The position numbers were made by a program, and so were the translations under genes. This document shows positions 1-9,042 of a stretch of DNA of 28,693 bases, in pieces (position 1 is the stretch's first letter; each line of letters starts with the position of its first letter). The notes under the pieces were generated by a model. It did no database searches, was not told where the DNA came from, and was given only the letters and a program-made list of their open reading frames with translations. The stretch is from Sporisorium sorghi (lineage: Eukaryota > Basidiomycota > Ustilaginomycetes > Ustilaginales > Ustilaginaceae): NCBI GenBank assembly GCA_023212695.1, contig JALCCG010000265.1:1-28693 (forward strand). Direction: 5' to 3'.

Positions 1-73
<73 letters not shown>
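1..73. repeat. Poly(A) run at the window edge
   Basis: Seventy-three uninterrupted A residues begin the window, and unique sequence starts at 74. It could be a genomic homopolymer where an assembly stopped, or the A tail of a retroelement lying further left. Nothing to its right resembles a retroelement 3' end, so the origin cannot be decided here. Confidence 0.95.
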
Positions 74-74
<1 letters not shown>

Positions 75-692
75 CCACAACCGGGGCTTACACTCTTGCA
101 CTTCGAGCTTCGTTCCGCCCTCAATTCAATGGCAAGGTCGATGCATAGCGGCGACCATTGTTCTCAAGATGCGGCAACAATGTGAGGCGTGCAGCATTCT
201 CCCACATGGTTGCTTGCACTGCGCCAGCCAAACGCATATTTTCCATGGGAAATTTTTGTCGCTGCAAGCCAGCCACGAAACTCCTAATTTCGCACAGAGC
301 GTGAGAATTCAGTCGACGGACCGCATCTGCTTGCTTGCTTTGACTGTCTCAGCCTGCCCGATCTGCAAACCCGATCCGGGTCACGATTTGAGAAGGCGAT
401 CTCAGTGGTCCGAGCGTGTCGAGAGACCGTTTCCAAGCAACTGTCAAGCTTGCTTCCAGCGATGCTTTTGACGTCGTATGCCTTCTGCCAGCAGTGCTCA
501 CTCCTTGTTTCCGACGATCAACAGGACTTGAATGCCAAGACAGGTTCGCATTGCCGAAGCGAGCGGCCTATCACCTTTCCCCGCAGGAAGACCCTGGATT
601 CCACGCAATTCCGACACGACTCGGAAACGACATCGCCACCTCTTCCTGTTACGCTGTTCCAACGACGTCGAGGACGCTGAGCTTCTGCGTGA
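74..692. other. No gene seen
   Basis: Open frames in this stretch overlap each other in several phases, have no coding-like codon pattern and show no recognisable motif. I see no tRNA, repeat or promoter element that I would defend. Confidence 0.6.
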
Positions 693-1158
693 TCATGTTG
701 CGGTTTGACGCGCGCAAACGAACGAGCGACGGCACCCCCTTCGCGCGCTTTCGCCGCGCTCTCTCAAACCTCTGAGCAGATCCTCGAACTCATCGCGACC
801 AACTACACAAAGTACGACCAAGAGCGCGCCTACACGTGGAACTTCCAGCTGTGCGATGCGGCCGGCTTCACGCAGCGCTACTCGCGCAACAGCGGCTACA
901 GCATGGGTGCGCCGCTCGAGTACTGGGGCCGCGTGGTTGGCAACCAGACTGCGCCCACTCCGCCGTATGAGCAGGTGCAAAAGTGCCTCACCGCCTCGTC
1001 GGAGCCCAATAGGCCGGGCACGTTCCACTTGCTGGATTGCGACGAAGTACGAGTCCCGCCAGTGGTTCCGTCTGCAGCAGAGCTTCGGGACGAGCTACAT
1101 CGACTACTTCCCGTACGCGAACACCACGGGCTACGGTGACGAAGAGCGCGGATCCTGA
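693..1158 (+). pseudogene. Broken coding remnant, frameshift near 1043
   Basis: A frame open from 693 to about 1043 encodes a plausible protein segment with GC-ending codons. It includes ERAYTWNFQLCDAAGFTQ and a P-P-Y-E-Q-V-Q-K-C stretch. At about 1040-1047 the sensible sequence moves to another frame, which contains YESRQWFRLQQSFG and YIDYFPYANTTGYGDEE and ends with TGA at 1156-1158. No intron of credible size explains the switch. The first frame has no ATG between its upstream stop and the coding-like part, so the 5' end is also missing. The W-x-F-Q-x-C-x3-G-F-x-Q spacing weakly recalls the C-terminal part of fungal S28 (prolyl carboxypeptidase-like) peptidases. That is only a hint and the family is not established. 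A sequencing indel is an alternative to a real mutation. Confidence 0.5.
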
Positions 1159-1978
1159 GTTTTTTGGCGATCGATCCCGTGCACTACACCACCGTCAACA
1201 CCAAGCAGTTTGTTGCTTTTGCTTGAATAAGCTGTCGTTTCTGTTCACGAACCATTGTTTATCGCATCTCCATGTTGACTCGTCGTTAGATTCCCTGCAA
1301 TGCATTCTTAGACCATGACATTTGAACACCTGGCGCAGGTGTGTGTGATGCCAAGCCTGCAATCGAGACAATACCGAGTGGTCTTTGCGAGCGAGGCAGC
1401 GCAAGAGAAAGGCACATGACGTCGACGCTTGGCCACGTCTCGGCATCTACGCCGACTTGAGGCCAGCGCTCCTTCGGAACCATGCACCTGGCATACCGAC
1501 TCTGCGACGACCGAGGCGCTTGTTCCTGCTCAAACCACCCGTCACTCGGCTCTGCGCCTTTGCCACCTTTCCGAGTCATTGCAGGCTGCCAACGCAAACC
1601 TCGACCTGAGGCCCGTCCAGAACCGAGCAGCTTTACCAGCTCGAACAACGTCACCGCGGCGGAACGGCGGCGTGCTTGCCAAGCGAGCTCTAAACGACGC
1701 CCCCCCCTTTTCCCGTTTCCGTTGGCAGTGCTTGGCGGACCCGCGCTAACCGGCGGCACGGAAACGCGGCGTCTTTTTGCTAGAGTTCCTCCGCAAGACC
1801 CTTGAGTTTTGCGCAAGTGCGGCAAGACACCGCCGACGTCTCCTGTCAAGCTGTGCTCCAACGGACACAAGGTAGTGTGTGGTAGCGATGCTGCGGCTCG
1901 ACGATGGATGATATGCTGTGCGCAGGGGCCGAGATCGAGGAGGGCTCAGATGAGCATTGGCGCTGGCGTCGTTGCGCA
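1159..1978. other. No gene seen
   Basis: About 820 bases lie between two broken remnants. Several open frames exist on both strands, the longest about 190 codons on the minus strand. None has recognisable motifs or consistent codon choice. No tRNA or repeat is visible apart from a C8 run near 1701. Confidence 0.55.
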
Positions 1979-1984
1979 TATAAA
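1979..1984 (+). promoter_or_regulatory. TATA box of the secreted-protein remnant
   Basis: TATAAA lies 123 nt before the ATG at 2107, with a pyrimidine/CA-rich leader between them, a normal fungal promoter distance. It suggests that the remnant at 2107 was once, or still is, transcribed. Confidence 0.5.
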
Positions 1985-2106
1985 GCCACCGGTCGCCTTG
2001 AACCTCATCCCGGTCCAAACACCACACCACAGCTCCACTCACTCTTCAAGACGACCTCAAGGCACCTCTCGACCTACGCTCCAGGTTCTCAACCTTGACG
2101 ACGACA

Positions 2107-2273
2107 ATGAAGTCCATCCTTGCCCTCAGCAGCCTTGTCGCAGCAAGTACGACGATCAGACTCCCTACTACTTCTACAACGAGACCCCAGGCCCAAGCTA
2201 CCACAGTAGCGGAGCCAACTTGCTCCAGTATTATCCCACCAACCAGGCTCAGAGCCTCGTCTTTTCCGATTGA
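2107..2273 (+). pseudogene. Small secreted protein, frame broken after the signal peptide
   Basis: The ATG at 2107 encodes MKSILALSSLVAAS, a good short signal peptide. From about 2142 the coding-like sequence is in a different frame. It reads KYDDQTPYYFYNETPGPSYH, continues through N-L-L-Q-Y-Y-P-T-N and ends in V-F-S-D with TGA at 2271-2273. Both halves use the C-ending codons typical of this window, while continuing in the ATG frame gives an implausible tail to 2427. The only GT-AG pair that would join the frames makes a 23-nt intron, too short to be credible. I infer a secreted protein of roughly 55 residues inactivated by a one-base shift, or a sequencing error at that point. The tyrosine-rich mature part is not one I recognise. 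A TATA box sits upstream. Confidence 0.5.
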
Positions 2274-2492
2274 AGGGAAAAGGTCGCTATCCATCATTAA
2301 GCCCGTTCGTTTTGTTGTGCGATCGACACAGCCACAACCAGATCCCAGTGCAATGCGAATACGGGCCCTGACATTCGAGCGCAATTGTGTGTGTGTTGTG
2401 TTGTTGAACATTCATACAACCGAGTGAAAAAGTCGTGCTTTTGAGACCGAACCCATAACGAAAAACGATCAGAGGGACGTAGCGGCAACGCT

Positions 2493-5400
2493 TCAGCGCT
2501 CCGAAGTCCTGCTTGGGAAGGCAAGCGAGTTGCGTCGGTCCTGGCTGCCCTCAACGTCTGCACCAGCCTCAGCTCCGATCCCGCGTCCTCTTCTGCGACG
2601 CCTGCCTTCCGGAGACGTCTCACCACCAACAGGCGTTGCTTCTTCAGCAGCATCCGCAGCAGCTTCGGTCTCGGACTCCTGTCGTGGGCGTTCCATCCTA
2701 CGCCGACGCTCCAGCATCCTCGCACGCTGAGCGTACGCTTCGAACGTAGCCTGCCTGGCCTCGGCGGGAGTCGACGCGCCCGAGCCAGAGACGAACACGC
2801 GGATGCCCGACGGCGAAGCAGCGTCACTGGGCTCACTCTCGTCGTCCTCCTCCCTCGCCCTCCGTCGACGTCGCACACGCGGTGGCGATGCATCGGCATA
2901 GTTCGTCTCGTCATCGTCATCGTCATCGTCGTTGCTGTGACGACGACGCGCCAGACGCCTCGACTCGGATCGCAGAAAGTCGACCAGGTCAAAGTCGAAC
3001 GCGCCCTCGCCAGCCATGCCCAGATCGAGGTCGAGATCGATGTACTCTTCAGCCTCCGAGTCTCGGTCGTCGTCGTCCCTGGGCGCTGTTCCTGGCGATT
3101 CGGCACGCTGATCGGCTCGACTGCGGCTCTGGCTCCGCTGACGCGAGCGCAGCACAGCAGCAGGGGTAGTGATGAACGTAAACGAGCCACTGCGGCCAGC
3201 ACGCGGCCGCTCGGACGGAGCCAGCAGCGACGTGTCGGCATCTGCGTCTGGACGCTGCGGCTGAGACGCAGCTGCGCCCGTGCGAGGTACAGAGCCGATC
3301 TCGATGCTCGTTTCGACAATATCTTCCTCAAACGCATCGTTGTCGTCTTGGATGGCACTGTGGCTCTGGCTCGGTTCTGCATTCGTGGTGGGCGCAGGAC
3401 GTCGCAGCGAAAGGGCAGATCGCGCCGAGCGGAGACTGGATGCGTCCGAGTTGGTGAGCGGCAAGCCCCGCACGGCGTTGCGACGGCTCAAGGAAGTGGT
3501 GCGCGTCAACGAGACGTCTGGGTCTACATCGGCAGTCGATCTGTCCGAAGCTTGCGAAGCTTGCTCTGCTGAAGAGGCATCCTGGGCGAGCGGGTCCGCT
3601 GGCGCTGGCTGCGGTGCGTCCGCTTGTGCGTCGGCGGGATGTGCATTTCGAATGCGCACACGATGCAACTGAAGCAATGCCGAGATAGAGGAGCGAGAGG
3701 CGAGTGCTTGTCGTACCTCGTCGTCATCGTTCAAGTTGCTGCCAAGCGACTCGTCGTGTCTACGAGCATAGTCCCACGCGGCGCGCGGATCGGCGATGGG
3801 ATGCGGACGTGGCGAGGCAGCACCGTTGCTCATGGACGCCATGATCTCGTCGTCGAGCGGATAGGCAAGCTCGAGATCCGGATGCCATCGGACGTACGGC
3901 TCATGACGATCGGCGTCCGAGTGCGGTGGATCGGGGTATTGGCTCGGATCGCGATCGAGGTGGTACCACGCGGCTAGTTTGCGTCGCCAAGCGCGGATCG
4001 AGTCGGCAGTAGGCGGCTGAGCGTCGGGTTGAGACCAGTGCGATTCTTCCAAGGATGCGAACACATGGCGTTGCGCTCGGAGCTCAGCAGCTGCATTGCT
4101 GGTGGCAGTGGACGACGATGTGCCATGTTGAGCACGCTCGGTCCCATAAGGGCGATGGGTCATGGACGAGGCGAGCAAGAGGTTGCGCACACTCCACAGT
4201 GAGGTTCGCATACGCGAAGAGATGGCGCCGCGAGTCGCGTGTGTTCCAAGGGCGGATGCGGCCGATTCGGCGTCGTCGTCGCGGCCAGTTGTAGAGAGGA
4301 GGCGCGATAGTCGACGAAGGATATCGTCAAAGAGCTCGATGGTGTCCATGACCACAGCGTACGAAGCGCCGATGTCGATACTTTCAGGTGCCGAGGCTGT
4401 CTGGCGGCGTGCAGGCGATTGATCGGGCTGGGCATGCTGTAGCTGGGTGCAGGCCAAGTCCATGTGCAGCTGAAAGAGAGAGGCGCGCAGAGACTCGATC
4501 GAGGTGCGGATGAATCGACTGGATCGGAGACGCTCGGCTGTATCGATGGTTCTGGCTGCTTGAGCGTTGCGGCGAGACGCCTCTGCAAGTGTTTCAGAGA
4601 TGGTCTGGGGGCTGATGTCGGTGCTGGCGGGCGGCCGTGCGACTGCTCTGCGTTGAGTTGGCTGTGGACCTAGGGTGAGAGGTGGCATAGCAGACGCTTC
4701 GTTCTCGCGATGTGGGTCAGAACGATCATTTCGGACTGGAAGAGAGGCGGTAGAAGTCGAAGGCAGGCGGCGTGCTGAGGTTGAAGCGGCAGACATGTCC
4801 TGGAAGGAGGCAGATCGGCGCAACAAGTCGGCAAATGTTGGCTGGCCTAGAGGAATGGTCGAAGTGGACGCGTTCGTCGAGTGAGTAGCGGACCGAAGAG
4901 AGCGCAAAAGCTGGTAAGTGTGGTCGAGATCGGCTGTGGTCGAGGTCGAAGTGGTGGCGCGTGAGGTCGACGCTGAGTCAAGATTGAGAACAGGCGACAT
5001 GCGGCGTGCAAAAGCACCATCGCCACGCGAACGAGAGTAGGCGGTTGTTCGGTCGGCGTGCGAGGAGGCGATGGCAGATCGGAGAGAAGCGGCAGGGTCG
5101 CGAGACGATGAGGCAGAGGCGGTGGCAGGGTCAAAGTTGGGATCGCGTTTGCTTGCCAGCGCCTGGCGAGCTGTTTCTTTGATGATGATCTCGAGGCTGC
5201 GTTTGAGGAGCTTGTCGGAAGGATCGAGGTGCTCTGCAAACTGCTCAAAAGTGTAGTCTGGCTGCGACATGGAAGGATTGCGCGCCGAGGCTGGGTCGAG
5301 ATGCGCACGGCTGCTCGAGGAGGGACGTGTGGCAGCCTGCGAGTCTGAGTCGTCGTTCGAGTCGTTAGGATCGCGGACATACTGCATCTCGCGTGCGCGG

Positions 5401-5720
5401 CGGCGACGCTGAGCCGAGAGGCTGGCGACGCTATCGGTGCCTAGCGAAGGCTCGCGAGAGGGACGGGTGGAGGCGGAAAGCAGCCGAGCGGGCAGCGGCG
5501 GAGAAGCTGAGGAGGAAGATGGGGCATGGTTGTCACGAATGTGGTCGGCATGGCGAAGAAACGAGAGAATGACGCGATTGCGGCGCGAGATGGAGGGGCA
5601 GAGATCAAAAGCCTGATCGATCTCGTTGGCGTCGTTGAGCTGGTCGAGGACGTGAAGGCAGGCGTGCTTGACCTTGTTGAAGAAAAGATCGTCAAAGTGA
5701 CCTTGCGTGAGGCGACCCAT
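2493..5720 (-). CDS. Large disordered orphan protein, 1075 aa
   Basis: This is a single uninterrupted frame from the ATG at 5720. I do not recognise it. The first 60 or so residues look folded and helical (GHFDDLFFNKVKHACLHVLDQ). Other ordered-looking parts are a helix around FEQFAEHLDPSDKLLKRSLE and a Trp/Tyr-rich segment with SIRAWRRKLAAWYHLDRD followed by YVRWHPDLELAYPLDDE. The rest is serine/alanine-rich and probably disordered. From about residue 930 an aspartate run is followed by arginine clusters (PPRVRRRRRAREEDDE) and more basic stretches to the end, which could act as nuclear localisation signals. It is divergent from the dioxygenase gene across 582 nt. Length and intact frame argue that it is expressed. 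A role in the nucleus is a guess. Confidence 0.85.
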   Translation of the reverse strand: MGRLTQGHFDDLFFNKVKHACLHVLDQLNDANEIDQAFDLCPSISRRNRVILSFLRHADHIRDNHAPSSSSASPPLPARLLSASTRPSREPSLGTDSVASLSAQRRRRAREMQYVRDPNDSNDDSDSQAATRPSSSSRAHLDPASARNPSMSQPDYTFEQFAEHLDPSDKLLKRSLEIIIKETARQALASKRDPNFDPATASASSSRDPAASLRSAIASSHADRTTAYSRSRGDGAFARRMSPVLNLDSASTSRATTSTSTTADLDHTYQLLRSLRSATHSTNASTSTIPLGQPTFADLLRRSASFQDMSAASTSARRLPSTSTASLPVRNDRSDPHRENEASAMPPLTLGPQPTQRRAVARPPASTDISPQTISETLAEASRRNAQAARTIDTAERLRSSRFIRTSIESLRASLFQLHMDLACTQLQHAQPDQSPARRQTASAPESIDIGASYAVVMDTIELFDDILRRLSRLLSTTGRDDDAESAASALGTHATRGAISSRMRTSLWSVRNLLLASSMTHRPYGTERAQHGTSSSTATSNAAAELRAQRHVFASLEESHWSQPDAQPPTADSIRAWRRKLAAWYHLDRDPSQYPDPPHSDADRHEPYVRWHPDLELAYPLDDEIMASMSNGAASPRPHPIADPRAAWDYARRHDESLGSNLNDDDEVRQALASRSSISALLQLHRVRIRNAHPADAQADAPQPAPADPLAQDASSAEQASQASDRSTADVDPDVSLTRTTSLSRRNAVRGLPLTNSDASSLRSARSALSLRRPAPTTNAEPSQSHSAIQDDNDAFEEDIVETSIEIGSVPRTGAAASQPQRPDADADTSLLAPSERPRAGRSGSFTFITTPAAVLRSRQRSQSRSRADQRAESPGTAPRDDDDRDSEAEEYIDLDLDLGMAGEGAFDFDLVDFLRSESRRLARRRHSNDDDDDDDETNYADASPPRVRRRRRAREEDDESEPSDAASPSGIRVFVSGSGASTPAEARQATFEAYAQRARMLERRRRMERPRQESETEAAADAAEEATPVGGETSPEGRRRRRGRGIGAEAGADVEGSQDRRNSLAFPSRTSER

Positions 5721-6302
5721 GTTTGAGTGCGGATGGGGATAGACTGCGCGAGACCAAGGGTAGATGTGGGCGTGAGTGTGCCCGTGGCGACGTTGAGAAC
5801 GAGGTGGAGGCTACTGAGCTGTGCAGCCGGAATCAGTTGGGTTGCATGGTGAATCGACAGCAGATCGAAAAGCGTCGAGCCAAGATGAGCCGTCGAGTGA
5901 TATGAGGGCGACCTTGAGATGGTGGTGGATCGTCAAGAGGAAGAGCGACCAAGATGAGTGGAGAAAGAGGCCAACAAAAAATCGGCTGGATGTGAGATCG
6001 TCAACATTGTGGAAATCCAATCGGGAGATTCGAAGCAGCGCGTCGGCTGAGCGCCAATGATTCAATCAGGCAGGAGAGCGCAGCGCAAAGCCGAGAGAAA
6101 AGAGTGGCAATGGGGCTTACAAGACATTCATGCAAGTGCGGCGGGTGCGCATCGCTGCGCAGCCTTGAGTGTGGGCGTTAAGAAGCGAGAGTGTCAGAAG
6201 ACATCCATCCTCCTTCTGTGCAAAGGCCGCCTCGCTTCTGTCCTTTCACTCACCATCTGCCCTCCCACGACTCGAGGAACGACGGATAAAAACAGATTCG
6301 AC
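5721..6302. other. Divergent promoter region
   Basis: This 582-nt spacer separates the starts of the 1075-aa orphan (-) and the 3-hydroxyanthranilate dioxygenase gene (+), so it should carry both promoters. Open frames here have no coding character. I cannot name a factor-binding site. Confidence 0.5.
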
Positions 6303-6922
6303 ATGCCCTTCCCACTACCGCTCAACTTCCCCAAGTGGCTCTCGGAGAATGAGCACCTGCTTCAGCCACCCGTGGGCAACTTTTGCCTGTTCCGCACGCG
6401 CGACTATACGGTCATGGCCGTAGGCGGTCCCAATGCTAGGTCGGACTACCACTACCAGCCAACGGAGGAGTTTTTCTATCAGTACAAGGGCGACATGCTT
6501 CTCAAGGTGATTGACGAGGACGGCAAGTTCCAGGATATCCCCATCAAGGAAGGCGAGATGCTTATGCTTCCTGGTAAGTCTTTTTGCGCGAGGTTCGCTT
6601 TCGAGCACAAATGCTAACCATGTCGATGCTCGGATTTCTGGAAACAGCACACACACCTCACTCGCCCGTCCGATTCGCAAACACAGTCGGCATCGTGGTG
6701 GAACGCACAAGGCCAGAGGGCAGCCCGGATGCGATGCGATGGTACTGCCCCAACAAAGAAGCGCACGGCGACACACCGACACTGGTCAAGGAGGTACAGT
6801 TCCAATGCACCGATCTCGGAACGCAGCTCAAGCCCATCATTGAAGGCTGGGTCAACAACGAGGCGGGTCGCAAGTGCAGTCAATGTGGATACTCGCAAGG
6901 CGCACGCGAGCTTCCAGCGTGA
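6303..6922 (+). CDS. BNA1: 3-hydroxyanthranilate 3,4-dioxygenase
   Basis: This cupin enzyme of the kynurenine pathway opens the ring of 3-hydroxyanthranilate to give the precursor of quinolinate and NAD. It is expected to be cytosolic. Exons are 6303-6573 and 6648-6922. The 74-nt intron has GTAAGT, branch site TGCTAAC at 6612-6618 and CAG. The product is 181 aa, a normal family length. The iron ligands fit H50 and E56 ([18 protein letters not shown]) and H95 ([17 protein letters not shown]), the same spacing as in characterised enzymes. The C-terminal rubredoxin-like metal site is only partly kept: C167 and C170 are present (KCSQCG), but the first pair reads C124-P-N-K127, so one of four cysteines is absent. 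The start was chosen because [20 protein letters not shown] aligns with the family N-terminus. Identification is secure. Confidence 0.96.
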
Positions 6923-7454
6923 AGCAGCATCTCTTTTCTCTCGATAGACCGATCGCACTAGATCATCACTTCTTGTCCTTCTCTTCTGTGTGGCGTGGGA
7001 ATGCTTGTCGGTTGGTCCGTCGGTGTTGTATGGGCATCATCGGTCGGATTTGCTGTGATTCAACAGTCGGAAAGGCGCACGACTCTTTGTGAATGTTGAG
7101 CTTGAGCTTGGTTGTCATTCTGTGATTACAGCGAGCGAGTGGTCGATCGGAATTCGGCGCTGGAAATCACACACTTTTGGGCGCGTCAGTCAGTCAGTCA
7201 GTCAGTCACTTGTGACAGTGTTGTGGAGAGAAATCGCTCGTTGGCCGTGCGCAGTCTGAATTGCCTTTTGATAGCGCATCCACAAACGCAGTCACCTTTA
7301 CCAATCACCATCAGTTCCGACACAACACCCAGCCAAAAGCCTGCTCCTATTGAACACGAGCTCTTGGCACAATCTTCATTCCAGTCGCAAGCAAATCTAA
7401 CCTCGAAACGACGAGCGTTCCCAACAGCACAACACCACCTCACTTGGCTCCACC
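6923..7454. other. Intergenic region upstream of did2
   Basis: A 532-nt same-strand spacer holds the 3' end of the dioxygenase gene and the promoter and leader of the next gene. Apart from the GTCA microsatellite I see no gene or RNA. Confidence 0.5.
7185..7208. repeat. (GTCA)6 microsatellite
   Basis: Six perfect copies of the tetranucleotide lie about 250 nt upstream of the did2 start codon. It is a likely length-variable marker. Confidence 0.95.
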
Positions 7455-8084
7455 ATGTCGGGACTGGAAAAGTCGCTGTTCCAGCTCAAGTTCACCGCCA
7501 AGTCACTCCAGAGACAAGCGCGAAAGGCGACCAAGGACGAGACAGCTGAGAAGGCCAAGTTGAAAAAGGCACTCGCGCAGGGCAACACGGAAGGAGCACG
7601 CATCTATGCCTCGAACGCCATCCGCAAGAAGAACGAGTCGCTCAACCTATTGCGATTGGGCAGCCGCATCGATGCGGTCGCCAGCAGAGTAGAAACAGCC
7701 GTGACCATGCGTCAGGTGTCGGGCAGCATGGCTTCCGTAGTCAAAGGCATGGACAAGGCGATGGAGAGCATGAACCTCGAGCGCATATCCATGGTCATGG
7801 ACAAGTTCGAGACGCAGTTCGAAGACATGGACGTGCAGACGTCATACATGGAGGACACCATTGGCGCAACCACAGCACAGAGCATGCCACAAGACCAAGT
7901 TGATCTGCTTATGCAACAGGTGGCCGACGAGAACGGTATCGAGATCAACCACAAGCTCGGCGAGGGCGGTCTGCTCCAAGGCAAGGTGGCCGACTTGGCG
8001 CCAAGGGTGCCCGACAGCAAGGTCAAGGACAAGGAAGACGATGCGCTTGCTGAACGTCTGCGCGCGCTGCGACCTGCCACCTAG
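7455..8084 (+). CDS. DID2: ESCRT-III-associated protein Did2/CHMP1 (Vps46)
   Basis: Did2 is a charged multivesicular-body protein that caps ESCRT-III filaments on endosomes and recruits the Vps4 ATPase for disassembly. The 209-aa product has the family layout. A basic N-terminal helical hairpin ([40 protein letters not shown]) makes the core. Amphipathic helices follow ([33 protein letters not shown]), and an acidic C-terminus carries a MIM1 helix. Residues 195-206, [12 protein letters not shown], match the MIM1 pattern D/E-x2-L-x2-R-L-x2-L-K/R that binds the Vps4 MIT domain. The ATG has a purine-free but normal CACC context, and the gene is intronless. It converges on the U1-C gene with 190 nt between the stops. 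In U. maydis, Did2 is known to matter for endosome maturation and hyphal growth (established knowledge, not tested here). Confidence 0.96.
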   Translation: MSGLEKSLFQLKFTAKSLQRQARKATKDETAEKAKLKKALAQGNTEGARIYASNAIRKKNESLNLLRLGSRIDAVASRVETAVTMRQVSGSMASVVKGMDKAMESMNLERISMVMDKFETQFEDMDVQTSYMEDTIGATTAQSMPQDQVDLLMQQVADENGIEINHKLGEGGLLQGKVADLAPRVPDSKVKDKEDDALAERLRALRPAT

Positions 8085-8274
8085 GCTGCACCTCGCTCTC
8101 GCTCTCGTTCTCATCTGATTTGCGTCATGACTCTCTACGTGCTTGTTGATCATCGTCCGACTGCTTGCTATCTCGCGTCGAATGCCAAGGCTACTTTTGA
8201 TTCGGTGTTGCTAGAGTACAGATTGCGGCGATCAAAGATACACAAGAGAGTCGGCTTGAGCGAGCATGTGGGCA

Positions 8275-9042
8275 TCATCGGGATCCGTACGCTGGACGAG
8301 ACTGCGGAGGGTAAGCGCCATCGGAAGCAAGCGACGGCGGCGGTCCACGCATGTTGGGCGGAGGTCCAGACGGATACGACGACGGTGGCGGTGCCCCGTA
8401 ACCCGGTGGAGGTCCTCTTGGAGGATACGAGCCATTGCTGCCGTTGGGCGGTGCGTTGCTCATCATGTTGGGGGGTGGTCGAGAGTAAGGACCGCCTTGA
8501 GGAGGAGGAGGAGGACGGTTGTAGTTAGGAGGAGGTGGGGCGCTGTAGTCTCTTGAAGATCCATCATTGTTGGCATATCGATTGTATCCGCCGGAGCCAC
8601 CTCGAGCAACACCATTTCGATCCATCGCCCCACTTCCGCCAGGACTTGCGCCCATGGGCATTCTAGATGGCGGACCTTGTGATCGGAAAGCTGTTTGAGC
8701 GCGAATGGAAACAAGCGTGTCAGCAAGAAACGGACGAGACGCAAAGGTGGGCGATGCGTGCAAATACCAACCTCGATCTGAAGTGCCACTGAGTGGACCG
8801 GAACCAAACGTCATGAAGGAAGAGCCTGCTGGTTGGAGCAGATCTCTTGGCTTTTCGATGCCTCGTCGATCGTACTCTTGTGCTAGTGTATCCAGCACCT
8901 GCTGAATCTGCTCCGGGTCGAGTGTCTGATAGTACTCGCGCACATTCTGGAGGTGATTGCGACCGCTGTTGTGCGCTTTCCGCACCGAGACCGAGTCGTG
9001 TGTCAAGAAGACGTCGCAGTAGTCGCAATAGTGCTTGCCCAT
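8275..9042 (-). CDS. YHC1: U1 small nuclear ribonucleoprotein C (U1-C)
   Basis: U1-C stabilises pairing of U1 snRNA with the 5' splice site in the nucleus. The N-terminus MGKHYCDYCDVFLTHDSVSV is the signature U1-type C2H2 finger with C6, C9, H24 and H30, followed by the conserved N-x-R-E-Y-Y helix. The C-terminal half is the usual Pro/Gly/Asn-rich tail. A probable 81-nt intron lies at 8691-8771, giving exons 9042-8772 and 8690-8275 and a 228-aa protein. Its 3' end is good (CTGAC branch about 30 nt before CAG), but the frame-preserving donor is weak, GTTGGT. The intron is a multiple of three without stops, so retention gives a 255-aa protein. A second GT four bases downstream (GTATTT) would give a product ending after about 100 residues. 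It is divergent from the PROPPIN gene. Confidence 0.95.
   Translation of the reverse strand: MGKHYCDYCDVFLTHDSVSVRKAHNSGRNHLQNVREYYQTLDPEQIQQVLDTLAQEYDRRGIEKPRDLLQPAGSSFMTFGSGPLSGTSDRGWYLHASPTFASRPFLADTLVSIRAQTAFRSQGPPSRMPMGASPGGSGAMDRNGVARGGSGGYNRYANNDGSSRDYSAPPPPNYNRPPPPPQGGPYSRPPPNMMSNAPPNGSNGSYPPRGPPPGYGAPPPSSYPSGPPPNMRGPPPSLASDGAYPPQSRPAYGSR

Noticed and set aside
1286..1870. Minus-strand open frame of 194 codons
   Set aside because: Composition is random-like, there is no domain text, and overlapping frames of similar quality exist. GC-rich DNA commonly gives such frames.
2139..2161. A 23-nt GT-AG segment that would join signal peptide and mature part
   Set aside because: It restores the frame arithmetically but is far below any credible fungal intron length and has no branch site.
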